A DNA stretch of 64,000 nt from Siphlonurus alternatus (GCA_949825025.1 OX463781.1:35233537-35297536), one strand, 5' to 3'. Numbered from the stretch's first letter, positions 35,459 to 48,956 are shown. The notes: generated by a model from the sequence alone, not told the origin. A program made the numbers and translations.

Positions 35459-36202
35459 TATATGCAATTATGGAATTATGCAATAAAAAATAATAATATT
35501 AAGGATATAATATATTAGATAAGCATTACATTACATATATATTACATCATTAACTGATCGACCGAGTATAAAATTTAATGCACGAATTCTATTATACAAA
35601 ATATGTATAAGTGAGTGGCCGGTCCCAAGAGACGAAATATGAAGTTTAAGCTCACCCTACGATAAAAAAGCATCAGGCTGATTCCAGATCAGCCTGAAAT
35701 CAACCCTGAATCAGAGAATGAACAGACAAATATATTCAAATATTATTGTTTCGACTCAGCTAGGCCCATGCATGCGCAGTAATTATGATATATATATTAT
35801 GTATCGTGCTCTGATTGGCCATGCATGCAGCATGTAGTTTAACCGATTCAACCTCCACTTACTATATATATATATATATACATCAAGTATATACCCTAAC
35901 AGAGGGTTAAAAAAATTGGTCCAGTAAATGGGCATATGGAAACTGTACAGAATTTAGTCGAACTTATATATATGTATAAAGAGGGGCCTAATAAAGATGC
36001 ATGTATATACGGTGTCATGCATTTTTATTTTTAATAAAAAAAATAAAATTCCTTGTAGAAACTAGAAATTTTGGATTCTGACTACAAACAAAAAAGGAAT
36101 TAAATGGAAATAGGGTCGGTTAAATTTCGAACCAATAATTTTGTCAACCCTTAAAGGGTGTGCAAAGTGAAGGCTTAATTTTTCTTACGGGGTTTCAATG
36201 TT

Positions 36203-36366
36203 CAGGCGCGGATCCAGGGGGGTAGCTGGGAGGGCTGCAGCCCCCCCCCCCGATATTTTGGATTTAACATGGACAATATAGGCATTTCCCCAACTCTAAA
36301 TTTTTTTTTTAACTTTGGCCTTATGGAGGCAGCCCCCTCCGAAATTTTTTTCTGGATCCGCGCCTG
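36203..36366. mobile_element. 164-bp hAT-like MITE, unit 1 copy
   Basis: Ends CAGGCGCGGATCCAG and CTGGATCCGCGCCTG are perfect 15-bp terminal inverted repeats. Flanks TCAATGTT / TCAATATA agree in 5-6 of 8 positions. An equal copy in unit 2 shows it was there before the duplication. Confidence 0.8.
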
Positions 36367-38066
36367 TCAATATATATGTTAAAAAAAAGCTATATTCTAA
36401 TTAAGAAATAAATTAAACAATTTATTGAAGTGTTGGAGATGAAAATGGAAAAAATGTGTACAATTAATTAAGGCGTGCTGTAAAAAGATCTTGATTTACG
36501 AGAGATCGCGTATTCTATATTATGATCGATTTTTTTTATTTTTTATTTTATTTTTTTATTTTTTTTTTTTTTTGCAATATATTATAGCAGGGATTTTATA
36601 GTGTAGAGATATAGAACGCTTATGGCCAAAATTCTGAAGTTAGAAGCATTTGGGGGTGTGCCGGTCGCCATCTGGACGCCCAAATAATAAGTTCTCATTT
36701 TCACTTCATCTAGACTTTTTCTTTGGTTTATACACGTTAAATGATAGGAAAAATATTTAACATGGGCGTTAATTCGATCTCTTAACAATGTAATCTCTTT
36801 GATTATATTATTGCTAAAAATATTAATGCATTTTTATTTTTATAATTTAATTGTTTGATAATTAAGTTGTTCTAACAAATTGATCATTTATTCAAGTTTT
36901 AGAAACGGAAATGAAAAGAAAAAAAAAAGGCAATTAAGGATGAATCTCAATATATTGATATCTCGTAATCGTACCGCCTGAATGCAACAAGACTTGCAGG
37001 GGACTTAGAACTCACCATCAATAGGTGGCATACAAATTTTGAAGCGAATCTGTCTTATCAGTTTTGTGAAAACTGAGGTAGAAGTTTAACATTGGCCTTA
37101 TGGACGCAAACCGGAAATGGAGCTGTTTAAGTCTTTGGAGCTCTTGTAAGAAAACTGCAAGACTGAATTTGTTCAAACCATAAGGGATTAGGTTTTAGAA
37201 CGTTATCTATTTTTTTAAGATTATATATATGATGTTCAGTGATCAAATATTGATCACTGAGACTTTTCTTTTAATGTGCATGAGCCAATTTTAATTTAGT
37301 AATTCTTACAGATCATAATAAATTTTTGTACTTAAAAATTATTGAATTTTATGACAAAAATTAGTAAAATTTATTTTTAATAAATGCATGCAATGTAAGT
37401 TATACGAGAATGCGGACCTCATTAAAAACTTGCAATATTATAATTTTACAATTAATTAAGTGCATGCATGCATGATAAAATTGGTTCAGTGAAAACAATT
37501 GGTGTAAACGAAAGGAAAATTTTATAAATTACGTTCTGTACGTGTGTCACATCACATGTGCTCAATCCATAATTTTTCCTGTCCTACTATATTTAGATGA
37601 ATGATATATAGATCGAGGTCCTGTTGAAACTATAGCTTATATATTATATATATATATTACGATGTTTATACCTGCTCCTTTAATTCTGCATTTTATCCCT
37701 TATAATTAATTTCTCGACGGTCGGGCTGATTTGCTATTATACTTGATTTCTAAGATATAATATAATACTCGTATTTCGAAACGCATGATATATTAGTATT
37801 CGTGTAATTAATGAACATCAATAAAAATTAAAGCGAACTCTATGAAATTATATTTTATATATAAATAGTAATTAAGCGATATATTATGGTACTTCTTTTA
37901 ATTTAATTGAAAAAAACTCCTGTCAGTGATGTCAGTCCTGTCTCTATAATTTAATAATTAAGTTATTCACAATCAACATTTATTTGTACAATATAAATTT
38001 TACTCGGTCAATTATCATGCAGATGAGCGAGTATAAATTTAAAGTATTTGTATAATAATTATTATA

Positions 38067-38337
38067 TTAGAGACCCTTAGAGCCCTTCGTGTCTTATGGC
38101 TAGAAATTTTGATGGCTTGAGCGTGGTCCAAGTGTGGCGGCGCTGCTGCATCGCATGGGCGCGGTTCGGCATGGCCCGGCTCTCGCTGCATGGCTACCAG
38201 CTACGCGTGCAGCTGAAAGCCAGGCCGTACGTGACCTAAAACCGTGTCCATGCGATGCAGCAGCGCCGCCACACTTGGACCACGGGCCCACGCTCAGGCC
38301 ATCAAAATTTCTAGCCATAAGACACGGAGGTCTCTAA
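38067..38337. mobile_element. Foldback MITE TTAGAGACC, unit 1 copy
   Basis: TTAGAGACC...TTATGGCTAGAAATTTTGATGG and the mirror CCATCAAAATTTCTAGCCATAA...GGTCTCTAA enclose a GC-rich stem (GTGGCGGCGCTGCTGCATCG mirrored at 38252-38273) and a loop near 38200. Frames through the GC-rich stem are not genes. Confidence 0.8.
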
Positions 38338-39210
38338 GTAGCCGAGTCTTTTGTTATATGAAATAACTTATCGACTTAATTTTGAGTATTCATGTATTTA
38401 ATTATCATCTTATTATTATTTTTTTTATTAATGGCATCCTTTTTATCATTATCGTACATCAAAAATGCATGCACTCGATCTGCTATCTCTGGAAGATACG
38501 CAAAAAAATTAAAGGAATTAAATAACTTTGGAAGTAACGCGAGTTACCCAAAAAATGTTTGAATTTCACGCGGGTGGCTGGTGTTACGAAAAGAATCGAA
38601 TTGCGCATGGCTGCGGTGGAATACGTCTTCTGTTCTGACCTGCTCGTCTTGACGTCTTCCCAACGCACTAAGAGATGGCGTTAGCGTTTTCGTCACAAGT
38701 CGTTAACATGGGAGAGTTCTATCTCTGTATTATCTCTGGGGAGGAGTCGTTCTTACCCTTCCGAAGTTCCTATTGGTTCCCACGCGATTCACTTTACTTG
38801 GTAGTTAGAGTCAGGACAGAACAATAGCCAAACCACCGCTCCACCGCGACAGAAGCTTCTGCGCATGCGCGATTTTCTTTCCCACGTGAACCGCGCGTGA
38901 GTTTTAAACATATTTTTGATAAATCGTGTTTCTTAATTCGTTTCTTCCAGAGACACAGGCACGGACTGGCCTACCGATCCACCGAGCATGGGTCGGTGGG
39001 CCGCGGCAAAAGTGGGCCGTCGGGGCAAATGTGGGCCGCCGGTCAGAAAGAAAAAAAAAGAGTAAAAGAGAGAAAAGAAAAAGACAGAGAAAAAAAGAGG
39101 GAACAGGGAAAAGAAAATGCCAACGGAAATTATAAAGAGCACTCGCGTCTAACATGTAAATTGATTAAGGAATGCATGCATCAGCTTTATTTGTGGGATG
39201 AAGAAGACAA

Positions 39211-39335
39211 TAGGTCTGATGTTCGTAAATACACAATCAGAAAGAATCGATTATATGAGATGAACCTTCTGTACATATAACATAAGGTTCATCACAAATA
39301 ATCGATTCTTTCTGATTGTATTTTTACGAACAGAC

Positions 39336-39338
<3 letters not shown>
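39211..39338. mobile_element. Foldback element nested in the hAT element
   Basis: TAGGTCTGATGTTCGTAAAT...CAATCAGAAAGAATCGATTA is mirrored through ATAATCGATTCTTTCTGATT...ACGAACAGACCTA; apex near 39275. Half of a related copy lies at 3546-3605. Confidence 0.75.
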
Positions 39339-39377
<39 letters not shown>

Positions 39378-39975
39378 ATTATAATATATTATGTACTGCA
39401 GTAGTCTAGCCCAGCTGTCAATTATTTTCGCGATCTTTTAAATTACGTGTCTAAATTAATATTCCGTCTTATATCATATTATAATAATAATATTTATTCA
39501 TCAAACACCAGTGGTGTACTGTATACATAATATCATATTATAATCAGAGCTTTTTTAGGGCTCTGGTCTTATATATATATATATATTATGAAAGCTTCAT
39601 GCTTAAGAGAAAAAAATTATCCATGTGATTAAGATTTATGATTCATATTTTATACATTTTTTTTTTAATTTTTTTAAAATACTGATCTATGATCTAAATT
39701 TATTTAATTTACCGCAAAAAAAGAGGAACTTTTTATAACAAATTAAGAATAGCATACCCGCGATAGCTAGCTGCGAGTACTCGACCTCAGACTTACCAAA
39801 ACTAAAACAAAAAAGGTGATCCTGATGCAGGCTCTGCATGCATCACAATTTATACAAAATATTAATCTGAATAAAACAACATTTTTTTTCCTGCTTATAG
39901 GTTTATTTTTTAACTATATAGCTGCTGGCGTATTTAATTTGGAGTATTTCTAATCATTATCACATTTATCACTAA

Positions 39976-40009
39976 CAAGGTGGGTAAAGGTAGACCTTTA
40001 CCCACCTTG
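39976..40009. mobile_element. 34-bp TIR-only micro-element with 8-bp duplication
   Basis: Two perfect 16-bp arms (CAAGGTGGGTAAAGGT and its mirror) around a two-base loop AG. ATCACTAA occurs directly on each side (39968-39975, 40010-40017). The CAAGG start fits a hAT terminus. There is no interior. Confidence 0.75.
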
Positions 40010-41662
40010 ATCACTAACAAGTAAGCAATTTTCAATTGAAAGATGAATAAAAACATTTATAGCAGCAAGGAAATTGTACGTGGATCTTGCATGAAACAAA
40101 GTTTAAAAAATAACATTAAAATTAACTGTTGTTTACAATCAAATACTTCATATCAGTAAATAAAAAATTCGCAGTAAAATATACTTTGCATTTACCTTGC
40201 AAAAAGTTAGTATACAAAATAAGCAATTTGTAAATATAAAAAACTTGAACTTAAATAAAGTAATGGAGAAATAAATAAATTAAAAATTCTCTTAATTATC
40301 AGTTTGCTTGAAAAGTCCTTTCTCAAACTCCTAATAAATTTATAAATTAATTAACATTTTATTTATTTGGAATCCAAAATCCTTATAGTATATTTCTCCA
40401 GTGAATAATTAACCTGTATTTACAAGATTCTCGAGCTCTCGAAGGTATAATGCATGCTATTTTTTTATTATTATAATTATTAATTATTTCCCTCCCCATT
40501 CTGGTATTCCTCCCCATTCCGAGTCCAGGAAAGATTTTTACATTAATTTAATGTAATTATAAGTGCGGCCAAACTATTTGTTGGCTTTTAAAAATCACGA
40601 ATAATTATAATTTATGCAACAATTTAACACAAAATTTAAAATTTAAGCAAATGCTAAATGCAGTAAATTTAGCAGTACTGCACTTTAGAAAAAAAAAATG
40701 TTTAAGGAATCGAAGTTAATTAAAGAAGGATTGAGTTCTATACTTCTCTCCTTTCTCAGAAAATATAGGAAATTTATATAAGTATAGGTATCACTAAACT
40801 TGATTAATTAAGATTTAACACTTGATATTATAATGTAGTAAATATTAATTGCAGCTAATATTAAAATTTAATTGAAGCTATTTAGTGTAATTTTTGAAAA
40901 ATTTAGTGAAATTTAGTAAAAAATTTAGTGAAAACCTAAAAAAAATCGCGCCTGCGGCGGGCTACTGGGAGGCTCTGCCCCCCAGACCCCCCTTTGGGGT
41001 GTTAGCCTCCGCCTATGTGGGCTGTCATTCTTTTTCGCTCGGTAGGCCGTTTGGACCCAGTCCGTGCCTGCAGAGACAGCAGCGAGTGTATATGCAATCA
41101 TGCAATGTCTAGACTGTAGAGAATTAATTTTTGAAAGTTAATTAATAATACAAAACTTACGATAATGATTAAAAGTATGCCATCATTAACAAAAATAATA
41201 AGAACTAAGGTGATGAAAAAATGTCTGAAATTGATCATATAACAATCAAAACAAAGTCGATATAATAAAATATATAATGAAGTACGTAATCCTTTTTTTT
41301 TTTACAAAAGGATACACCCCTAAGAGCTTAATATAGCTCGCGGCGGGGTAATGGGTAGGGAACGGATGGTGCCATGGCCACGGCCTGTTACGCGTCCCAT
41401 GCAGCTAGCATTCGCTGAGGTGACACTGAGAGGTATATATAGAGGGTGACCACCAGATATCTCGATGTCCAAAACGGTACATGCCCCCAAAATAGCGAGG
41501 CCTGAAGGGCCAAAACCCCCGCTGGAGGTGCGATTTTTTTGGGTGTCACGCCCCCTTTTTTACTTTTTTTCTTTCTTACTATAGATTTTCATATAATATG
41601 AATTGTTTTTTTTTTATGAAGCCGTTTTTTCCGAAAATATTTATTTTAGTTGAAATAAATAA

Positions 41663-41693
<31 letters not shown>

Positions 41694-42356
41694 ATTCATC
41701 ATAATACTGTAGTAAAATTTTAGATAGTTACAATTGTTGTCGTTTTGTCCTCTATGAGCTTTAGGCTCGAGCAGAGGGAAAAAAAGAATGATGGCGGAAA
41801 TACAGGAAACAATAAAATAGATATATTTATATTATATGCAATTATGGAATTATGCAATAAAAAATAATAATATTAAGGATATAATATATTAGATAAGCAT
41901 TACATTACATATATATTACATCATTAACTGATCGACCGAGTATAAAATTTAATGCACGAATTCTATTATACAAAATATGTATAAGTGAGTGGCCGGTCCC
42001 AAGAGACGAAATATGAAGTTTGAGCTCACCCTACGATAAAAAAGCATCAGGCTGATTCCAGATCAGCCTGAAATCAACCCTGAATCAGAGAATGAACAGA
42101 CAAATATATTCAAATATTATTGTTTCGACTCAGCTAGGCCCATGCGCAGTAATTATGATATATATATTATGTATCGTGCTCTGATTGGCCATGCATGCAG
42201 CATGTAGTTTAACCGATTCAACCTCCACTTACTATATATATATATACATCAAGTATATACCCTAACAGAGGGTTAAAAAAATTGGTCCAGTAAATGGGCA
42301 TATGGAAACTGTACAGAATTTAGTCGAACTTATATATATGTATAAAGAGGGGCCTA

Positions 42357-42770
42357 ATATTATGCCTAATAATTATAAAACCTTATTATAATATACAATC
42401 TGTATACTAAATAACTATTGATTTGATAATATTTTAATTTTCAATCAATATAATACTATTTCTAAAACATGTGTAATTTATGTATCAATTTTGTGTTAGT
42501 TTTGACTATTTGTTTAATATATTATAATCCAAACTTATAGTGTTTATATGAATAAGCTACATAAACTTTTTTTCTTAACTAAATTGTTATTGTTAATTAT
42601 GTAGTGAAATATTTCTGTCATCATGTTTTTTTTTTTTTTTTTTCCAGATGAAACAAAATTTTCATTCCTCTTCTCGAGCTTTAGCTCATTGAGGTATAAA
42701 TGTCTTTTTGTATAAATGAAATGTATCATGTTTATTTAAAATGAAATAAAAAAAAAAAAAATATAAAAAA
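42357..42770 (+). mobile_element. Poly-A-tailed retro-insert private to unit 2
   Basis: Unit 1 reads straight through the corresponding point (GGGGCCTAATAAAGATG, 35986), whereas unit 2 carries about 415 bp ending in A-rich sequence (42745-42770). The end of the insert has TCGAGCTTTAGCTCATTGAG. No coding frame. Most likely a heavily 5'-truncated LINE or SINE; borders are uncertain by about 10 bp because of AT-rich flanks. Confidence 0.65.
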
Positions 42771-42980
42771 AAATAAAGATGTATATACGGTGTCATGCAT
42801 TTTTATTTTTAATAAAAAAAATAAAATTCCTTGTAGAAACTAGAAATTTTGGATTCTGACTACAAACAAAAAAGGAATTAAATGGAAATAGGGTCGGTTA
42901 AATTTTGAACCAATAATTTTTTCAACCCTTAAAGGGTGTGCAAAGTGAAGGCTTAATTTTTCTTACGGGGTTTCAATGTT

Positions 42981-43146
42981 CAGGCGCGGATCCAGGGGGG
43001 TAGCTGGGAGGGCTGCAGGCCCCCCCCCCCCGATATTTTGGATTTAACATGGACAATATAGGCATTTCCCCCACTCTAATTTTTTTTTTTAACTTTGGCC
43101 TTATGGAGGCAGCCCCCTCCGAAATTTTTTTCTGGATCCGCGCCTG
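42981..43146. mobile_element. hAT-like MITE, unit 2 copy
   Basis: Duplicate of 36203-36366, with the same CAGGCGCGGATCCAG ends and the same flanks; carried along by the tandem duplication. Confidence 0.8.
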
Positions 43147-44853
43147 TCAATATATATGTTAAAAAAAAGCTATAATATATTCTAATTAAGAAATAAATTA
43201 AACAATTTATTGAAGTGTTGGAGATGAAAATGGAAAAAATGTGTACAATTAATTAAGGCGTGCTGTAAAAAGATCGTGATTTACGAGAGATCGCGTATTC
43301 TATATTATGATCGATTTTTTTTATTTTTTATTTTATTTTTTTATTTATTTTTTTTTTTTTTTTGCAACATATTATAGCAGGGATTTTATAGTGTAGAGAT
43401 ATAGAACGCTTATGGCCAAAATTCTGAAGTTGGAAGCATTTGGGGGTGTGCCGGTCGCCATCTGGACGCCCAAATAATAGGTTCTCATTTTCACTTCATC
43501 TAGACTTTTTCTTTGGTTTATACGTTAAATGATAGGAAAAATATTTAACATGGGCGTTCGATCTCTTAACAATGTAATCTCTTTGATTATATTATTGCTA
43601 AAAATATTAATGCATTTTTATTTTTATAATTTAATTGTTTGATAATTAAATTGTTCTAACAAATTGATCATTTATTCAAGTTTTAGAAACGGAAATGAAA
43701 AGAAAAAAAAAAGGCAATTAAGGATGAATCTCAATATATTGATATCTCGTAATCGTACCGCCTGAATGCAACAAGACTTGCAGGGGACTTAGAACTCACC
43801 ATCAATAGGTGGCATACAAATTTTGAAGCGAATCTGTCTTATCAGTTTTGTGAAAACTGAGGTAGAAGTTTAACATTGGCCTTATGGACGCAAACCGGAA
43901 ATGGAGCTGTTTAAGTCTTTGGAGCTCTTGTAAGAAAACTGCAAGACTGAATTTGTTCAAATCATAAGGGATTATAGGTTTTAGAACGTTATCTATTTTT
44001 TTAAGATTATATATATGATGTTCAGTGATCACATATTGATCACTGAGACTTTTCTTTTAATGTGCATGAGCCAATTTTAATTTAGTAATTCTTACAGATC
44101 ATAATAAATTTTTGTACTTAAAAATTATTGAATTTTATGACAAAAATTAGTAAAATTTATTTTTAATAAATGCATGCAATGTAAGTTATACGAGAATGCG
44201 GACCTCATTAAAAACTTGCAATATTATAATTTTACAATTAATTAAGTGCATGCATGCATGATAAAATTGGTTCAGTGAAAACAATTGGTGTAAACGAAAG
44301 GAAAATTTTATAAATTACGTTCTGTGTGTCACATCACATGTGCTCAATCCATAATTTTTCTTGTCCTACTATATTTAGATGAATGATATATAGATCGAGG
44401 TCCTGTTGAAACTATAGCTTATATATATATATATATTACGATGTTTATACCTGCTCCTTTAATTCTGCATTTTATCCCTTATAATTAATTTCTCGACGGT
44501 CGGGCTGATTTGCTATTATACTTGATTTCTAAGATATAATATAATACTCGTATTTCGAAACGCATGATTATAATAGTATTCGTGTAATTAATGAACATCA
44601 TCAATAAAAATTAAAGCGAACTCTATGAAATTATATTTTATATATAAATAGTAATTAAGCGATATATTATGGTACTTCTTTTAATTTAATTGAAAAAAAC
44701 TCCTGTCAGTGATGTCAGTCCTGTCTCTATAATTTAATAAGTTCACAATCAACATTTATTTGTACAATATAAATTTTACTCGGTCAATTATCATGCAGAT
44801 ATGAGCGAGTATAAATTTAAAGTAAATACAACTCTAATATAATAATTATTATA

Positions 44854-45127
44854 TTAGAGACCCTTAGAGCCCTTCGTGTCTTATGGCTAGAAATTTTGAT
44901 GGCTTGAGCGTGGTCCAAGTGTGGCGGCGCTGCTGCATCGCATGGGCGCGGTTCGGCATGGCCCGGCTCTCGCTGCATGGCTACTAGCTACGCGTGCAGC
45001 TGAAAGCCAGGCCGTACGTGACCTAAAACCGTGTCCATGCGATGCAGCAGCGCCGCCACACTTGGACCACGGGCCCACGCTCAGGCCATCAAAATTTCTA
45101 GCCATTATAAGACACGGAGGTCTCTAA
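44854..45127. mobile_element. Foldback MITE TTAGAGACC, unit 2 copy
   Basis: Duplicate of 38067-38337 with a few substitutions and short indels (for example TATAA added near 45105). Confidence 0.8.
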
Positions 45128-45554
45128 GTAGGCGAGTCTTTTGTTATATGAAATAACTTATCGACTTAATTTTGAGTATTCATGTATTTAAATATCATCT
45201 TATTATTATTTTTTTTATTAATGGCATCCTTTTTATCATTATCGTACATCAAAAATGCATGCACTCGATCTGCTATCTCTGGAAGATACGCAAAAAAATT
45301 AAAGGAATTAAATAACTTTGGAAGTAACGCGAGTTACCCAAAAAATGTTTGAATTTCACGCGGGTGGCTGGTGTTACGAAAAGAATCGAATTGCGCATGG
45401 CTGCGGTGGAATACGTCTTCTGTTCTGACCTGCTCGTCTTGACGTCTTCCCAACGCACTAAGAGATGGCGTTAGCGTTTTCGTCACAAGTCGTTAACATG
45501 GGAGAGTTCTATCTCTGTATTATCTCTGTTGATGTGTTCTTGTGTTCTTGTCTG

Positions 45555-45640
45555 TTGTCTCTGGGGGGAAAGTGGCGTAGCGTCGAAATTGCGTAGCGTC
45601 GAAAAATAAATATCGATAGTAATAGTGGGCGATAGTGGGG
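45555..45640 (+). repeat. Half-site related to the giant palindrome apex
   Basis: GTCTCTGGGGGG followed by GTGGC, then GAAATTGCGTAGCGTCGAAAA. The same words in the same order form the apex and right arm start at 53744-53800. Here GCGTAGCGTCGAAA also occurs twice in tandem. Confidence 0.6.
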
Positions 45641-46378
45641 AGGCAAATCCAAACTAAGAAATGGTTCCAAACTTTCAATATAGGTGGATCTACTTTACTT
45701 TTAACAAATATCTGCTTCAGCAACTTGAAGATGGCGTTGAGTATACGATTCCAGATATTTTGCCAAAAATTAGCGACTTATTTAAAACGTCGAATTTTTT
45801 AAATTTCTTAAATTAATTAATTAAAAATGGTTGATGGTTGTTTTTCAACTCTAACAATTGTACTAAAGCTTTTTATCTGATACAAGATACATTTCTTTAT
45901 ATTTTGATACAGTTTTTATTTTGCTGGCAATTTTAAGTTTCTCTATGAATTAATTTACAAAAGAAAATTATAGTCTTGCGTTTTTCTTGCTTTTGTCTCG
46001 AACGTACAGTCGCTTCAATGCATTGTAGAGTTAAAGTTGCTATAACTTAATTGGACTTACTTGCTTTTTTTTTTTTTTTTTTTTGTTCCAATTGAAAAAT
46101 GCAGAATTGGAGATTCGAGTGTATTTATAAGCAAGATAAATTCTGGTTTTCATTTTCCAATTTGTTTGTTTGTGTTTGTATATAATATATATTATTATCC
46201 TATCCTATAGCTATATAATAATCATATCAATTAATAATTATAATATTTTAAAAATAAAATAATAAAATACAATGTACCAATTAACTCATGGTATTTAATG
46301 TGAATAAATAAATAAAATATTATAATATATTATAATATATATATGCGTACATATATGTATACCATATATATTATCTTC

Positions 46379-46451
<73 letters not shown>

Positions 46452-47184
46452 TATTATTATTATTATATATATAAGTGACAAAAATATATAATTAAAATAA
46501 AATTTTATTGGAAGTGAAATTAAAAATATATGATTATATATAAAATAAAATGAAATTTGATAATTATATTTATACGTATATAAAAAACTAATTGGAATAT
46601 AAAAATAACGAAGTAACGAACATCCTAAAATAATTTTTTTATTGAAGAAAGAAAATAATTAATTTAATTAAAGATGAACTAATTTATGTCATGTAACATA
46701 GTAATAAATATAATAAAAATAAATTATATAAAATAATAAATTATGATTTTCTAAATTGCTAGCGTACGTGGCCATGGCTGGATGTGGATTGGCCGGCTAA
46801 TTAAGAAACAAACGCCTCCAGGTGTAGCTTAAATATTTCGCAAACGCTTTTACACGATGCATTCACACTCTATAACATATATGCAGATGAAACTATTCCG
46901 ACATTCATAATTTCGTACTAATTGATATATACTATGTTACTCATTTGTTCAATATTTTAATTATTTTATACTGGCGGGGTGCCATATATGTATATAAAGT
47001 TATTAAGCCTGCGCATATTATTATAATACGTAATTTAGCTTACAATTTTCCTTTGCAACAGAATTTCATCTCCATGCAAGCAAATATGGAGTTGAATTTT
47101 ACTTGTAAATTAAAATTGTATATACGCAATAAACAGAAAAATTGTATTGTGTAATACCGCCTTTATGTATACACAATATACAGA

Positions 47185-48180
47185 CTGGGCCAGGAATGGT
47201 GTTCCGATCCCATGCTAAACATTGGGCAGGTTAACTTTGAGCTAGAAAGTTGAAATTTGGCATATATACGTAATCCAAGGGTTGTAAGTTTTTTTTTTTT
47301 TTTTTTATATATGCATGTGTTAAAAAAGATATATATTATTTCATACCTTTATTTTAGGAGTGAATTCACGGTTTGAACTTCTTCCTTCAATAGGATTTCC
47401 ATGTTAAATTTAGTTAATTCACATTGAAAAATTTTATCCGATTTGCACCAAAATTATTTTTTAAGCCTTTTTCAGAGCACGTTAAATCTAATGGTATAGT
47501 GGTGAAAACAACCTCTAATGATATAGTGATTCGGCTATTTTATTTTGTGAAAAAAATTGTGCTATCAAAATTTTGATTATGCCACTGAAACGAATTCATT
47601 TTTTTACCCCAGAAACAACCTTTGAATGTTTTTAATCGGAGTAAGTTAAGGATTTAATTTTTTTAGGGGTTGGAATTTTTACACCTAAAAATTAAATCCT
47701 TAACTTAATTGCTCCAATTAAAAAATTGAAGGATTGTTTTTGGGGTAACAAAATGAGCCTGATAGCCTGATCAAAATTTTGATAACACTATTTTTTTTTT
47801 TTACGTTAAGGCCATTTTATCTCATTAGGGGTTGTTTTCACCACGTTTAAAATCACACCATTAGATTCAGCATGCTCTGAAAACCCTTTAAAACTAATTT
47901 TAGTGACACGCAATTAATGTTACAAAATTTTTCTATCAACTAGCTTAATTTAACATGAAAATCCCACAAGGAAGAAGTGCAAATCGTAAATCCACCCCTA
48001 AAAAGGCATGAAATAATAATTCAATTTTTTTAATAGATTTAAAAAAAAACTTGCAACACTTGGCTATATATAATATATACAATATTATAATATACGTATG
48101 CCAAATTTCAACTATCTATATAGCTTAAAGTTAACCTTCCCAAATTTTAGCACGGGATCGGAACGCCATACCTATTTTTA
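47185..48180. mobile_element. 1-kb foldback inside left palindrome arm
   Basis: Outer blocks GTGTTCCGATCCCATGC and CACGGGATCGGAACGCC, then TTGAAATTTGGCATA / ATGCCAAATTTCAA, CGAATTC..CCCC blocks and a loop near 47665 (AATTTTTTTAGGGGTTGGAA). The counterpart in the other arm is 58205-59195, so the insertion predates the palindrome. Confidence 0.75.
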
Positions 48181-48955
48181 CGATTGACCTAGCTAACATT
48201 ACTTTCCTTCCAAAATGACAATAAGCGGCTTATAGACATGCAGACAGAATAATTTTAACACGTGCATAAATAAATTATTTGCTTTTTTAAATTTTTTAAA
48301 TATTTTATTATATATATATTATATAAAATAAATATATACCTGCAGTTGTTTTTTGCACTACATATTTTCCAATTTAAACTTGAATTAATAGAGTCTACAG
48401 CTCGCGTACTGAACAAGTACAATTAACATCTGAAATTATTATTTTTATTTACATTTTTATTTATAATCGTTCTATGATACACATTATTTTTTATACACAC
48501 TGTAGTCATACTTTCTACGTACTAAGTAGTCATATTGACATACTGATAAAAGATAAAAGTGACTGATAAGGTACGTGACAAAGACGAGGTATAAAAAAAA
48601 ATATTATATTAAAATTATGCACAACAACAACATACATTTTTTACTACAAAAATTAAAAACAACAACAATTAGATGCATAAAGCATCATTTATTTCTTTAC
48701 ATTTCTTCGTACTATACGTTCTTCGTAACATATACTATATTATTCATTGTTTGTACACAACACATTATATACTATTATGCAATGACCATGTTTAAACTGT
48801 ATGCAAAATTATTAATTATTTTTTCTTACTGCGGATTTGTGTCGAATTTAAGCTATAGAAAGGAGTAGTATTTGAAGTATTTTTTTTTCAAGTATTGATG
48901 GCCATAAAACATAAAAGTAACGTCTATTATTGATGCCATGGCATTATGAAAGAAT

Positions 48956-48956
<1 letters not shown>

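Larger units (their letters stand above)
29672..38737. repeat. Tandem duplication, unit 1 (with LINE insert)
   Basis: Starts GGGAGGAGTCGTTC and ends at TATCTCTG. Everything except the LINE at 30625-35458 is repeated in order in unit 2, including the GGTACATGCCCCCAAAATAG block (30271 / 41477), the small hAT-like element at 36203 and the foldback at 38067. Without the LINE the unit is about 4.2 kb. No gene is seen in the unit itself. Confidence 0.9.
38956..41070. mobile_element. 2.1-kb non-autonomous hAT-like transposon
   Basis: Ends CAGGCACGGACTGG and CAGTCCGTGCCTG. CAGAGACA lies at 38948-38955 and again at 41071-41078, while unit 1 has it once (29876-29883): an exact 8-bp target duplication with an empty site. 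No transposase frame; the inside is AT-rich and holds two smaller palindromes (39211-39338, 39976-40009). The right sub-terminal block (40947-41000) recurs in the element at 59975-61129. Confidence 0.9.
38738..45529. repeat. Tandem duplication, unit 2 (with hAT and retro-insert)
   Basis: A direct repeat of unit 1 starting GGGGAGGAGTCGTTC and ending TATTATCTCTG. It lacks the LINE but carries two private insertions (38956-41070 and about 42357-42770). Subtracting these leaves about 4.25 kb, matching unit 1. Differences elsewhere are small indels, mostly in AT repeats, and scattered substitutions. Confidence 0.9.

Noticed and set aside
38100..38337. Overlapping frames on both strands, repeated at 44887-45127
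   Set aside because: They follow the symmetrical GC-rich stem of a foldback MITE, so both strands are open by symmetry.
38897..39280. 127-codon frame
   Set aside because: It spans the border of the hAT-like element (38956) and low-complexity Lys/Glu-coding sequence; not a gene.
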